In this document: positions 8,480-15,124 of the stretch, piece after piece
Position numbering within the stretch: the first letter of the stretch is position 1
Layout of the letters: each line of letters starts with the position of its first letter
Source of the DNA: Desulfatitalea tepidiphila
GTDB taxonomy: Bacteria > Desulfobacterota > Desulfobacteria > Desulfobacterales > Desulfosarcinaceae
Assembly: GCF_001293685.1 (NCBI RefSeq)
Contig: NZ_BCAG01000006.1
Span: 372,001-436,000 of the forward strand
DNA: 64,000 nt
Direction of reading: 5' to 3'
The notes under the pieces: generated by a model
What the model was told of the DNA's origin: nothing
Seen by the model: the letters and a program-made list of their open reading frames with translations, nothing else
Database searches by the model: none
Program-made: the position numbers and the translations under genes

Positions 8480-9262
8480 TTATCGCACCTTCATCTGATT
8501 GGACGGCTTGCCCCACACGAAGAAACGGATCCACTCGAATCCGAATTCCAGCAAGGCCTCGTCTGATTGGCGTATCTTCTTCACCAACGTGGACTTGACA
8601 TGATAGCGTTTTAGAAAACTGCTGCCGAAGACGAATTCCCGGAAACGGTCGATGTTGTATGCAGCCATGAAGGCCATCTTGGCCCGGGGCCCCCGGGGGC
8701 CTTCGAGGCCCCACGGATCGGCCTGAAACAGCTGCCGGACTTGAGCCCATTTCAGGTTCATTTGATAATGCGTGCCGGCGTCCTGGTCCTTCAGATAGGC
8801 TTCAACGGTCCAGGTCTGGGGTTCTCCCGGCCCTTTGCAAAAATCGAAGGGCCGAAAAAAGTAGACCGGGGTCGTGCGCTTCCGGGCCGAATCGAAAAGC
8901 ACCCCCTGCTCTATGGGAAACAGACGGCATGTGTGCGGACGCGCCGGGTATACCCGACAGCCTTGCGGGGTGAGAAACGGGCAGGGATGGTCGCCTTCTT
9001 CGCTCATGCGCAGCAGCACCTCGGGGAAGTAATGCCCCTCGCGAAGCAAGACGTCCACGTGCTGGTCGATGAACTGGTCCGATGTCATCTCCAGGTGATT
9101 CTTGAGACGCAGCACATCATAGGGATAGAGAAACAGGTTGAGGTGCCGGCAACACTGATTGAAGCAGGACAGTTGCGCGTGGCAGCGAAAGGCAAAGTGC
9201 TCGCCGGGACGAATTTGCCGACCGGGCACCTGTTCGATCTGATCAGGGGCGATGTATTTCAT
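8480..9262 (-). CDS. YkgJ family cysteine cluster protein (260 aa)
   Basis: Contains the CxxxxCC-type signature of the YkgJ/zinc- or iron-chelating family: CFNQCCRHLNLFL near residue 33, then CPFLTPQGCRVYPARPHTCRLFP near residue 95, plus an extra Cys at FDFCKG. Such Cys sets are thought to bind a metal or Fe-S cluster; the function is unknown. It overlaps the end of the upstream YkgJ gene by 20 bp, so translation is probably coupled, and both lie downstream of dgt on the minus strand. The C-terminal region (about residues 180-260) shows no known domain. Confidence 0.85.
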   Translation of the reverse strand: MKYIAPDQIEQVPGRQIRPGEHFAFRCHAQLSCFNQCCRHLNLFLYPYDVLRLKNHLEMTSDQFIDQHVDVLLREGHYFPEVLLRMSEEGDHPCPFLTPQGCRVYPARPHTCRLFPIEQGVLFDSARKRTTPVYFFRPFDFCKGPGEPQTWTVEAYLKDQDAGTHYQMNLKWAQVRQLFQADPWGLEGPRGPRAKMAFMAAYNIDRFREFVFGSSFLKRYHVKSTLVKKIRQSDEALLEFGFEWIRFFVWGKPSNQMKVR

Positions 9263-9866
9263 TTCTCATAGCCGCCAACGGCCCGCCGTCATCGTCCGAA
9301 AGAATGGTGGCGATCATTTCGGCGAGCGTCATTTTGATTTTGTTCCGATAATCCCACAAGGCCCGAACCCGCCTCTCGAGTTGGGCCATGGCCGTGTAGA
9401 GCGGGGTCCGATCGAGGAGCGCCTTGGGCTGCAAGCCGCACTGGCGATCGAACTCACGGCACCCGGGACCGACCTGGCTCTGTCCGCCGGGCCGCTCCAA
9501 CCGATGCGGAACACCATGCAAGCGGCAAATCATGGGACGATGGGCGTAGAGTATGCAGCGTTCGTCTTCATTCAACGGGCACATCTCAGACACCGGTCTG
9601 CCGGCCGCTTCGGTCTGTTGCATTCGATCCCGCACTTCAATGGCCCGCCCGGCCAATCGACGCCGCGTTTCGGCCGAAAGTTGCCCCAATCCCTCTTGGA
9701 GAAACAAATATTCGGTCAGGGTGTGATGATAAAACAGGGTGCGGCAGCAATTCTCCTCGCAGCCATGGCATGTGAAACCGTTTTTTCGCGCGGCTTCCTC
9801 GTAAGCCTGGTCCATTTCGGCATAAAGGGTTGCCAGCGCTGCCATGAGATGGCGATGTTGGTCCAT
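9243..9866 (-). CDS. YkgJ family cysteine cluster protein (207 aa)
   Basis: Second, divergent YkgJ-type protein: FTCHGCEENCCRTLF, then CPLNEDERCILYAHRPMICR and PGCREFDRQCG, the usual spaced cysteines for metal or Fe-S binding. The ATG at 9866 has a Shine-Dalgarno-like AGGAT at a good distance; an in-frame ATG at 9890 directly after dgt is the alternative. It overlaps the next YkgJ gene by 20 bp. The order dgt-ykgJ-ykgJ on one strand suggests one operon. Function unknown. Confidence 0.85.
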   Translation of the reverse strand: MDQHRHLMAALATLYAEMDQAYEEAARKNGFTCHGCEENCCRTLFYHHTLTEYLFLQEGLGQLSAETRRRLAGRAIEVRDRMQQTEAAGRPVSEMCPLNEDERCILYAHRPMICRLHGVPHRLERPGGQSQVGPGCREFDRQCGLQPKALLDRTPLYTAMAQLERRVRALWDYRNKIKMTLAEMIATILSDDDGGPLAAMRNEIHRP

Positions 9867-9891
9867 GGTCGATCCTGTCTTGCCGCTCATC

Positions 9892-10947
9892 TCAACGCAT
9901 CTGGGCAGGGAAAAAAGTGTTGGTGTACAGGGACAAAGCGTATCGATCGGTCATGCAGGCCAACAGGTCGCAAACCCGGCGCTCCCTGGAGGAGCCGTTG
10001 GCATCCAAAGCCGGCAGGCGCATCTTGGCCAGCTCGTCATTCAACAGCGGCTCGTTTTCGAGCAAGTGGTCATACAACTCGGACATGACCTTTTTGGCCT
10101 TGATGAATTCGTTGTGCACCAGCGGCGAACGATAGACGCGCTCGTACAGAAATTCGCGCAGAACCGTCATTGCGCCATAGACCTTGTCGGTCATGTCCCA
10201 CACCATCTGGCCATTGCAGGGCCGGCTGGTGGTGATCAGGTCGGTCATCATGATGGTGATGCGCTCGTCTGGAGTCTTGCCCAACACCCGGGTGCAAACC
10301 TCGGGGACATCACTCTCGGTGATCACGCCACTGCGAATGGCATCGTCCAGATCATGATTCAGATAGGCCATGATATCGGCCACCCGCACCAGGCAACCCT
10401 CGGCAGTAGCCGGCAGCTCGCGGGGGTTGTCGGGCATGATCTTTCCATATCCCTTGGAATGCCTCAAAATGCCGTCGCACACTTCATAAGTGAGATTGAG
10501 CCCCTGGCCTGAATTCTCCAGGATCTGAACCACCCGCACACTCTGGGCCTGGTGGGTGAAGCCCCTGGAAAAAATCTCTTTGAGCACCGCTTCGCCGCCA
10601 TGTCCGAACGGGGTGTGCCCCAGGTCGTGCCCCAAGGCGATGGCCTCGGCCAGGTCCTCGTTGAGAAACATGGCCCGGGCGATGGTTCTGGAAATCTGGG
10701 CCACCTCCAACGTATGGGTCAAGCGCGTGCGATATTCGTCGCCGGACGGATTGAGAAAGACCTGGGTCTTGTACTTGAGCCGCCGGAAGGCGTTGCTGAA
10801 GAGAATCCGGTCCTTGTCGATCTGGAATGCGGTTCGGATCGGGCAGGCCGGTTCGGGCCGCCACCGCCCGCGTGAGTGGGCGCTCAGGCACCCATAGGGC
10901 GACATGAAATTGGCCTCGCGTCTTTCAAATTCCTCACGTAATGTCAT
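9892..10947 (-). CDS. dgt: deoxyguanosinetriphosphate triphosphohydrolase-like protein
   Basis: 351-residue HD-domain phosphohydrolase. The metal-binding motif set is clear: RLTHTLEVAQ (His), then ALGHDLGHTPFGHGGE (HD), and further on CDGILRHSKG and DIMAYLNHDLDDAI. The family hydrolyses dNTPs, classically dGTP to deoxyguanosine and triphosphate, and helps set nucleotide pools. ATG 10947 (MTLREEFERRE) is chosen because the 12 preceding residues are not typical of the family. It is the first gene of a likely three-gene operon with two YkgJ proteins. Confidence 0.9.
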   Translation of the reverse strand: MTLREEFERREANFMSPYGCLSAHSRGRWRPEPACPIRTAFQIDKDRILFSNAFRRLKYKTQVFLNPSGDEYRTRLTHTLEVAQISRTIARAMFLNEDLAEAIALGHDLGHTPFGHGGEAVLKEIFSRGFTHQAQSVRVVQILENSGQGLNLTYEVCDGILRHSKGYGKIMPDNPRELPATAEGCLVRVADIMAYLNHDLDDAIRSGVITESDVPEVCTRVLGKTPDERITIMMTDLITTSRPCNGQMVWDMTDKVYGAMTVLREFLYERVYRSPLVHNEFIKAKKVMSELYDHLLENEPLLNDELAKMRLPALDANGSSRERRVCDLLACMTDRYALSLYTNTFFPAQMR

Positions 10948-10993
10948 GTCTCTGTTCGATCTTCCGGCAGGGCCGACGCTCACACTATCGATT

Positions 10994-11027
10994 TAACAGC
11001 CGCCTGCCAATGTGATATAGGCTGTTA
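10994..11027. promoter_or_regulatory. 8-bp perfect inverted repeat upstream of dgt
   Basis: TAACAGCC and GGCTGTTA face each other across 18 nt, within the divergent region between dgt (minus) and the HsdR-N gene (plus). The spacing would suit either an operator for a dimeric regulator or an mRNA hairpin. No regulator can be assigned. Confidence 0.35.
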
Positions 11028-11135
11028 TGTCGACCATAGGTACCCCATTCCGCCTTGCCAGGCAACTTGAAATTCCGCCCCAAGGCGGACCTGCGCATCG
11101 GTGGTTCAACCCGCTCGTAACAGCAACGGAACGCT

Positions 11136-11690
11136 ATGAATGACCATCACCTCATACTGGGCCAACTGGAAGACGTCCTCACCGGACGTATCGTAGACGA
11201 CACCCACGACGAGCGCTATCGCCAGAAAATTGCGCGTTTACTATTGGAAACAAAGGGGTATGATCGTTCGGAAATTCGTTCGGGACAACCGGTGAAGGTC
11301 ACGGCCGGCGGGAAATCCGCTTTGGTTCCGGTCACTTTCATCGTTCAATGGGACGACCATATGGTCATGGTGCTGCAATACGGTCCCGGGTCGCTGATCA
11401 CGCGGCACCGGCCGGCCCTGGCGCTGGCCAAACTGGTGGCGTCCGACCAGGTTCCCGTGGTGGTCGTCACCAATGGCGAAGAGGCCGACATCCTCGACGG
11501 GGCCACGGGACGCCTAACGGCTTCGGGCCTTGACCAGATTCCTTCGAAAGCTCAGCTCGTTGACCGGCTGAAACATCACCTCTGGGCGCCTGTATCGAAC
11601 CTGCACGCCCAGATGGCGGCCCGGATCGTCATGGCGTTCGAAGTGGATGATCGGTGCCCTTGCGATGGCACCATATGTCGTTTGGAATAG
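11136..11690 (+). CDS. HsdR N-terminal-like (type I restriction R-domain) orphan protein
   Basis: 184 residues resembling the HSDR_N_2 domain, a PD-(D/E)XK nuclease-fold module: an N-terminal helix region (YRQKIARLLLETKGYDRSEI), a central strand pattern LVPVTFIVQWDDHMVMVLQYGPG, and VPVVVVTNGEEADILDGATG. No methylase, specificity subunit or helicase is nearby, so it is not a restriction system; such stand-alone proteins are common and uncharacterised. It is followed 9 bp later by a nucleoside deaminase gene, suggesting cotranscription. Confidence 0.75.
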   Translation: MNDHHLILGQLEDVLTGRIVDDTHDERYRQKIARLLLETKGYDRSEIRSGQPVKVTAGGKSALVPVTFIVQWDDHMVMVLQYGPGSLITRHRPALALAKLVASDQVPVVVVTNGEEADILDGATGRLTASGLDQIPSKAQLVDRLKHHLWAPVSNLHAQMAARIVMAFEVDDRCPCDGTICRLE

Positions 11691-11699
11691 GATCGAATC

Positions 11700-12203
11700 A
11701 TGCACCACGAACGATACATGGAACAGGCCTTGACCCTTGCGCGGCAAGCGCTTGATAAAGATGAGTTTCCGGTGGGCTGCGTCATCGTGTCCGATGGCGA
11801 AATTGTCGCCCAAGGAGAACGGATCCACACCCGGCAGTCCCTTCCCAGCGAGCTGGACCATGCCGAGATCCTCGCCTTGCGGCAGTTGGAGCGAGTTGAT
11901 GCGACCCTGGATCGCCGTCGCATGGTGTTGTACGCCACCCTGGAACCATGCCTGATGTGTTTCGGGGCCATTCTGATCAGCGGCATCGGCACGCTGGTCT
12001 ACGCCTACGAGGATGCCATGGGGGGCGGTACCGCCTGCGACCGCTCCCGGCTGCCCTCGCTTTACAGCGGCAACGGACTGCACATCATATCCGGCATTTG
12101 CCGAAAGGAGAGCCTGTCCCTGTTTCAATCCTTTTATAGAAAACCCCATATCGACTATTGGAAGGACAGCGACCTGGCCAGATACACATTGACACAGACC
12201 TGA
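11700..12203 (+). CDS. nucleoside/tRNA adenosine deaminase family protein
   Basis: 167-residue CDA-fold deaminase with both zinc signatures: HAEILALR (His ligand and catalytic Glu) and LEPCLMCFGAI (two Cys ligands). Overall similarity is to TadA, which converts A34 to inosine in tRNA-Arg, and to guanine/nucleoside deaminases; eye inspection cannot separate them. The C-terminal part after CRKESLSLFQSF is longer than minimal TadA. A likely ribosome site lies within TAGGATCG upstream. Confidence 0.85.
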   Translation: MHHERYMEQALTLARQALDKDEFPVGCVIVSDGEIVAQGERIHTRQSLPSELDHAEILALRQLERVDATLDRRRMVLYATLEPCLMCFGAILISGIGTLVYAYEDAMGGGTACDRSRLPSLYSGNGLHIISGICRKESLSLFQSFYRKPHIDYWKDSDLARYTLTQT

Positions 12204-12251
12204 CGGGGGACCAAGGGATGCTCGTCCACGAATGTTCAACAGGTCAACGTC

Positions 12252-12558
12252 CAGCAATTCTAACTGAAAGTGATTCACCCTGAAGGAAATGCATTACAAA
12301 AGGTGTTTGATAAAAAAATTCGCATGACATCGGAGGTGGCAGGCGTGGGTGGGGCAGGTGGCCAGGGCCACGTGAGCCTGCGCTCTTAGAGCCAGTTAAA
12401 TGCAAACGGCGGACAAGCGGCCCAGACTGTTTGAGCGCAGCGAGTTTCTGGGTCGCCCGCCGTGCATTTTACTGGCTCTTGACCGCTTGGCGTGTGGCAT
12501 CGGCCACCCGTTTCACCCACGCCGGGTTTCAAGGAATGGGATTAGGTTAGAATCACTG
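12252..12558 (+). mobile_element. 307-bp MITE-like inverted-repeat element, copy A
   Basis: Both ends read inward as CAG(C/T)(A/G)ATTCTAAC, and the element is flanked by a perfect 9-bp direct repeat GTCAACGTC (12243-12251 and 12559-12567), the mark of a transposition event. The interior is largely self-complementary, with a strong central stem (GCGGCCCAGA at 12417-12426 pairing with 12447-12456) and further pairing outward. A copy of identical length lies inverted at 53160-53466 and a half copy at 62032-62135. It encodes no transposase, so it must be moved in trans. Confidence 0.8.
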
Positions 12559-12573
12559 GTCAACGTCTTTTTT

Positions 12574-12602
12574 TCTTGCATTTCCGCGGGTGTTTATATA
12601 AT
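12574..12602 (+). promoter_or_regulatory. candidate sigma-70 promoter of infC
   Basis: A perfect -10 hexamer TATAAT (12597-12602) with a weak -35 TCTTGC 17 bp upstream, 7 bp beyond the right target duplication of the mobile element. It would start transcription near 12609 and give a leader of about 110 nt before infC. Confidence 0.5.
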
Positions 12603-12719
12603 GAAATAAACTTTTAGAAGCGTAGCCCTTAAAAATTTTCGCTGATTTCAATGGGCTACATATCGGCAATGGTCGGTAGGGGCCGAAACGACCCAACCCG
12701 TAGTCTAGGAGGTGTTGGC
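12603..12719 (+). promoter_or_regulatory. structured 5' leader of infC
   Basis: Holds an inverted repeat GTAGCCC (12622-12628) / GGGCTAC (12653-12659), a shorter GGTCG/CGACC pair, and a strong Shine-Dalgarno AGGAGG at 12707-12712, seven bases before an in-frame ATA. The ATG at 12651 lies in the hairpin arm and that at 12669 has no Shine-Dalgarno. Confidence 0.5.
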
Positions 12720-13256
12720 ATAGCTCAATATAAATCTGCAAAGGATGATTCGTCGCAACGAACACGATTGAATCAGGGTATTCGTGCAAGGGAAGTTCGC
12801 GTTATCGATCCGGACGGTAACCAACTCGGCATCTTAGCGATCCGTGAGGCCCTTGCGGCTGCTTCGGAATTTGGACTCGATCTTGTCGAGGTGTCTCCCA
12901 CCGCCAATCCACCGGTTTGCAAAATCATGGACTATGGGCGGTACAAATACGAGCAGACCAAAAAACAGCAAGAGGCCAAGAAAAAGCAGACGACCTTTCA
13001 GGTCAAAGAGATCAAGGTGCGACCGAAAACCGGCGACCATGATCTGCAGACCAAACTCGGGCATATCCGCAAGTTCCTTGAGCGTAAGGATAAAGTCAAG
13101 GTGACGGTGATGTTCAGAGGGCGGGAGATCGCCCTTTCCAACCGAGGCAGGGAGCTGCTCGAACAGATCGCCCAGGAAATGGAGGGGCTTGCCATCGTCG
13201 AGCAACTCCCGAAGTTCGAAGGGCGAACCATGATGATGGTGCTGGCGCCGAAATAG
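12720..13256 (+). CDS. infC: translation initiation factor IF-3, probable ATA start
   Basis: 178 residues from the ATA codon. The start of the family domain is clear (TRLNQGIRAREVRVIDPDG), as are the linker rich in Lys/Gln and the C-terminal 30S-binding domain ending in MMMVLAPK. IF-3 binds the 30S subunit and rejects non-canonical start codons. The only strong Shine-Dalgarno (AGGAGG, 7-nt spacing) precedes an ATA. E. coli infC starts with AUU and Myxococcus infC with AUC for autoregulation, so ATA fits the family. In-frame ATGs at 12651 and 12669 are alternatives. It is the first gene before rpmI-rplT-pheST. Confidence 0.9.
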   Translation: MAQYKSAKDDSSQRTRLNQGIRAREVRVIDPDGNQLGILAIREALAAASEFGLDLVEVSPTANPPVCKIMDYGRYKYEQTKKQQEAKKKQTTFQVKEIKVRPKTGDHDLQTKLGHIRKFLERKDKVKVTVMFRGREIALSNRGRELLEQIAQEMEGLAIVEQLPKFEGRTMMMVLAPK

Positions 13257-13331
13257 GATCGGCGATAGAATCACCAGCCGAATGCGAGGTCCCTGAGTCG
13301 GATCCGGTTTGATAATGTCGTTGGCGTGGAT

Positions 13332-13371
13332 TTGGCGCCTCAAATGCGGCGCTCGCGCCAACTGTTTTTTT
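13332..13371 (+). terminator. intrinsic terminator/attenuator between infC and rpmI
   Basis: Stem TTGGCGC/GCGCCAA (13332-13338 with 13355-13361) followed by a run of seven T. It lies 76 bp after infC and 65 bp before rpmI. In a conserved infC-rpmI-rplT operon such a terminator is expected to be partial or regulated; L20-dependent attenuation is known in Bacillus, though upstream of infC there. Confidence 0.65.
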
Positions 13372-13435
13372 AGATCTTGCACATACAAAGCAGAAATGCC
13401 ACCAGACACGGCAACACTATCAGGAGAAACGGACG

Positions 13436-13633
13436 ATGCCCAAAATCAAAACCAATCGCGCGGCTGCCAAGCGGTTTCGTAAAACCGGGAGCGGGAAATA
13501 CGCGTTTTCCAAATCCCATGCCAGCCATATTTTGACCAAGAAGAGCCCCAAACGCAAACGGGGACTGCGGCAGCCACAATTGATCAAGGCCAGCGACATG
13601 AAAGAAGTGCGCCGGTTGCTGCCCAACGGATAA
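13436..13633 (+). CDS. rpmI: 50S ribosomal protein L35
   Basis: 65-residue basic protein with the usual start [14 protein letters not shown] and [11 protein letters not shown], full length for L35. Shine-Dalgarno AGGAGAAA about 8 bp upstream. It sits in the conserved infC-rpmI-rplT order, 11 bp before rplT, and is probably controlled with it. Confidence 0.97.
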   Translation: MPKIKTNRAAAKRFRKTGSGKYAFSKSHASHILTKKSPKRKRGLRQPQLIKASDMKEVRRLLPNG

Positions 13634-13644
13634 GGAGAAAGATC

Positions 13645-13992
13645 ATGCGTATCAAAAGAGGATTCAAGGCCCGCCGACGGCGTCAAAAGGTGTTGAAGCT
13701 GGCCAAGGGTTTCCGCGGCGGCCGCAGCAAATTGTTCCGTACGGCCGCCGATTCGGTCGACAAGGCACTCAACTACGCCTACCGGGATCGACGCCAGCGC
13801 AAGCGGGATTTCAGGCGCCTGTGGATCGCCCGCATCAATGCGGCGGTGCGAATGAACGACCTGTCTTACAGCAAATTTATCAGCGGATTGAAAAAGGCCA
13901 ATGTCGCTTTGGACCGCAAGGTGCTGGCTGAGCTTGCCTTGTCCGACCCCACCGGTTTTTCCAGAATCGCTGCATTGGCTTCGCAACAGTAG
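13645..13992 (+). CDS. rplT: 50S ribosomal protein L20
   Basis: 115 residues, normal for L20: [17 protein letters not shown] at the N-terminus, [12 protein letters not shown], and [10 protein letters not shown] in the 23S-binding globular part. L20 assembles early onto 23S rRNA and in several bacteria also represses its own operon. Shine-Dalgarno AAGGAGAAAG upstream. Followed by two short hairpins and pheS. Confidence 0.97.
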   Translation: MRIKRGFKARRRRQKVLKLAKGFRGGRSKLFRTAADSVDKALNYAYRDRRQRKRDFRRLWIARINAAVRMNDLSYSKFISGLKKANVALDRKVLAELALSDPTGFSRIAALASQQ

Positions 13993-14022
13993 CCGCTTTT
14001 CCCATCGGGAAAACTACCCATA

Positions 14023-14053
14023 CTGCGGCCGTCCTTTCGAGTGACGGCCGCAG
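14023..14053 (+). other. 11-bp stem hairpin between rplT and pheS
   Basis: CTGCGGCCGTC pairs perfectly with GACGGCCGCAG across 9 nt. A second small hairpin (TTTTCCC/GGGAAAA, 13997-14013) precedes it. No T-tract follows, so RNA processing or partial termination is more likely than a full stop. Confidence 0.5.
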
Positions 14054-14089
14054 GTCATATTGGCAACCATCGAACAAAAAGAGACTATC

Positions 14090-15094
14090 GTGGAGAGTAT
14101 CGATCAAATCCGCGCAGCGGCGCTGAAAGAGATTGACACAGCGACCACCGTCGACGCCGTACAGGACATCAATACCAGGTACCTGGGCCGCAAGGGGCTG
14201 ATGACCCAGGCCTTGCGCGCCGTCTCCCAGTTGCCCGCAGACGATCGACCGGCCGCCGGCCGCAAGGCCAACGAGGTCAAGCAGGCCATTGCCGCGGCCT
14301 GCCTGGCGGCCCTGGAACGCATCGAGAGGGACGGCGCGGACCAGTCGGCGGGAATCGACGTCTCGCTGCCCGGCCGAAAGACTGCCCCCGGATCACGTCA
14401 TCCCATCACCCTCATCACCACCCGCATCTGCGATATCTTCACCAGGATGGGATTCGAAGTGGTGGAAGGCCCGGAAGTGGAAAGCGACTACTACAACTTC
14501 GAGGCCTTGAACATTCCCAAAGACCATCCTGCCCGCGACATGCAGGATACGTTTTACGTGTCGGACGACATCGTCCTGCGCACCCACACCTCTCCCACTC
14601 AGCCGAGGGTCATGGAGAAACGGCAGCCGCCGGTGCGCATCATCGCCCCGGGAAAGGTCTACCGCTGCGATTCGGATATCACCCATACGCCCATGTTCCA
14701 TCAGGTCGAAGGGTTGCTCGTGGACGAAAACGTCTCTTTCGGCGATCTGAAAGGCACCCTGACGAGCTTCGTGCACCAGATGTTCGACACCCAGACCCGG
14801 GTGCGTTTCCGTCCCAGCTTTTTCCCCTTCACCGAACCCAGCGCCGAGGTCGACATCCTCTGTGTCATCTGCCGCGGCAAAGGCTGCCGGGTCTGCTCCC
14901 AGACCGGATGGCTTGAAATCCTCGGATCCGGCATGGTTCACCCGGCCGTTCTGGAAAATGTCGGCTACGATACGGCCCGGTACACCGGCTTCGCCTTCGG
15001 CATGGGGGTCGAACGCATCGCCATGCTCAAATACGGCATCGACGACATCCGCAGATATTATGAAAACGACATCCGCTTCCTCAGACAGTTCTAG
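14090..15094 (+). CDS. pheS: phenylalanyl-tRNA synthetase alpha subunit
   Basis: 334 residues from a GTG at 14090 (ESIDQIRAAALKEI); a TTG at 14060 in frame is the alternative. An N-terminal coiled coil is followed by the class II catalytic core: RHPITLITTRICDIF, motif 2 region (FHQVEGLLVDENVSF), FFPFTEPSAEVD, and motif 3 (GFAFGMGVERIAMLKYG). With PheT it forms an alpha2beta2 enzyme that charges tRNA-Phe. pheT follows 30 bp later. Confidence 0.96.
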   Translation: MESIDQIRAAALKEIDTATTVDAVQDINTRYLGRKGLMTQALRAVSQLPADDRPAAGRKANEVKQAIAAACLAALERIERDGADQSAGIDVSLPGRKTAPGSRHPITLITTRICDIFTRMGFEVVEGPEVESDYYNFEALNIPKDHPARDMQDTFYVSDDIVLRTHTSPTQPRVMEKRQPPVRIIAPGKVYRCDSDITHTPMFHQVEGLLVDENVSFGDLKGTLTSFVHQMFDTQTRVRFRPSFFPFTEPSAEVDILCVICRGKGCRVCSQTGWLEILGSGMVHPAVLENVGYDTARYTGFAFGMGVERIAMLKYGIDDIRRYYENDIRFLRQF

Positions 15095-15124
15095 CGCGGC
15101 AAATTTGAAGCGAGCAGGTAGATC

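Noticed and set aside
8381-8566. Frame of 61 residues between the SDR and YkgJ genes
   Set aside because: Overlaps the end of the YkgJ gene on the other strand and reads a low-complexity CTTT-rich stretch.
11136-11690. A type I restriction system
   Set aside because: Only an HsdR-N-like domain is present; no HsdM, HsdS or helicase motor nearby.
12400-12609. Frame of 69 residues in the intergenic region before infC
   Set aside because: Lies mostly inside the inverted-repeat element, has no ribosome site, and is produced by the repeat sequence itself.
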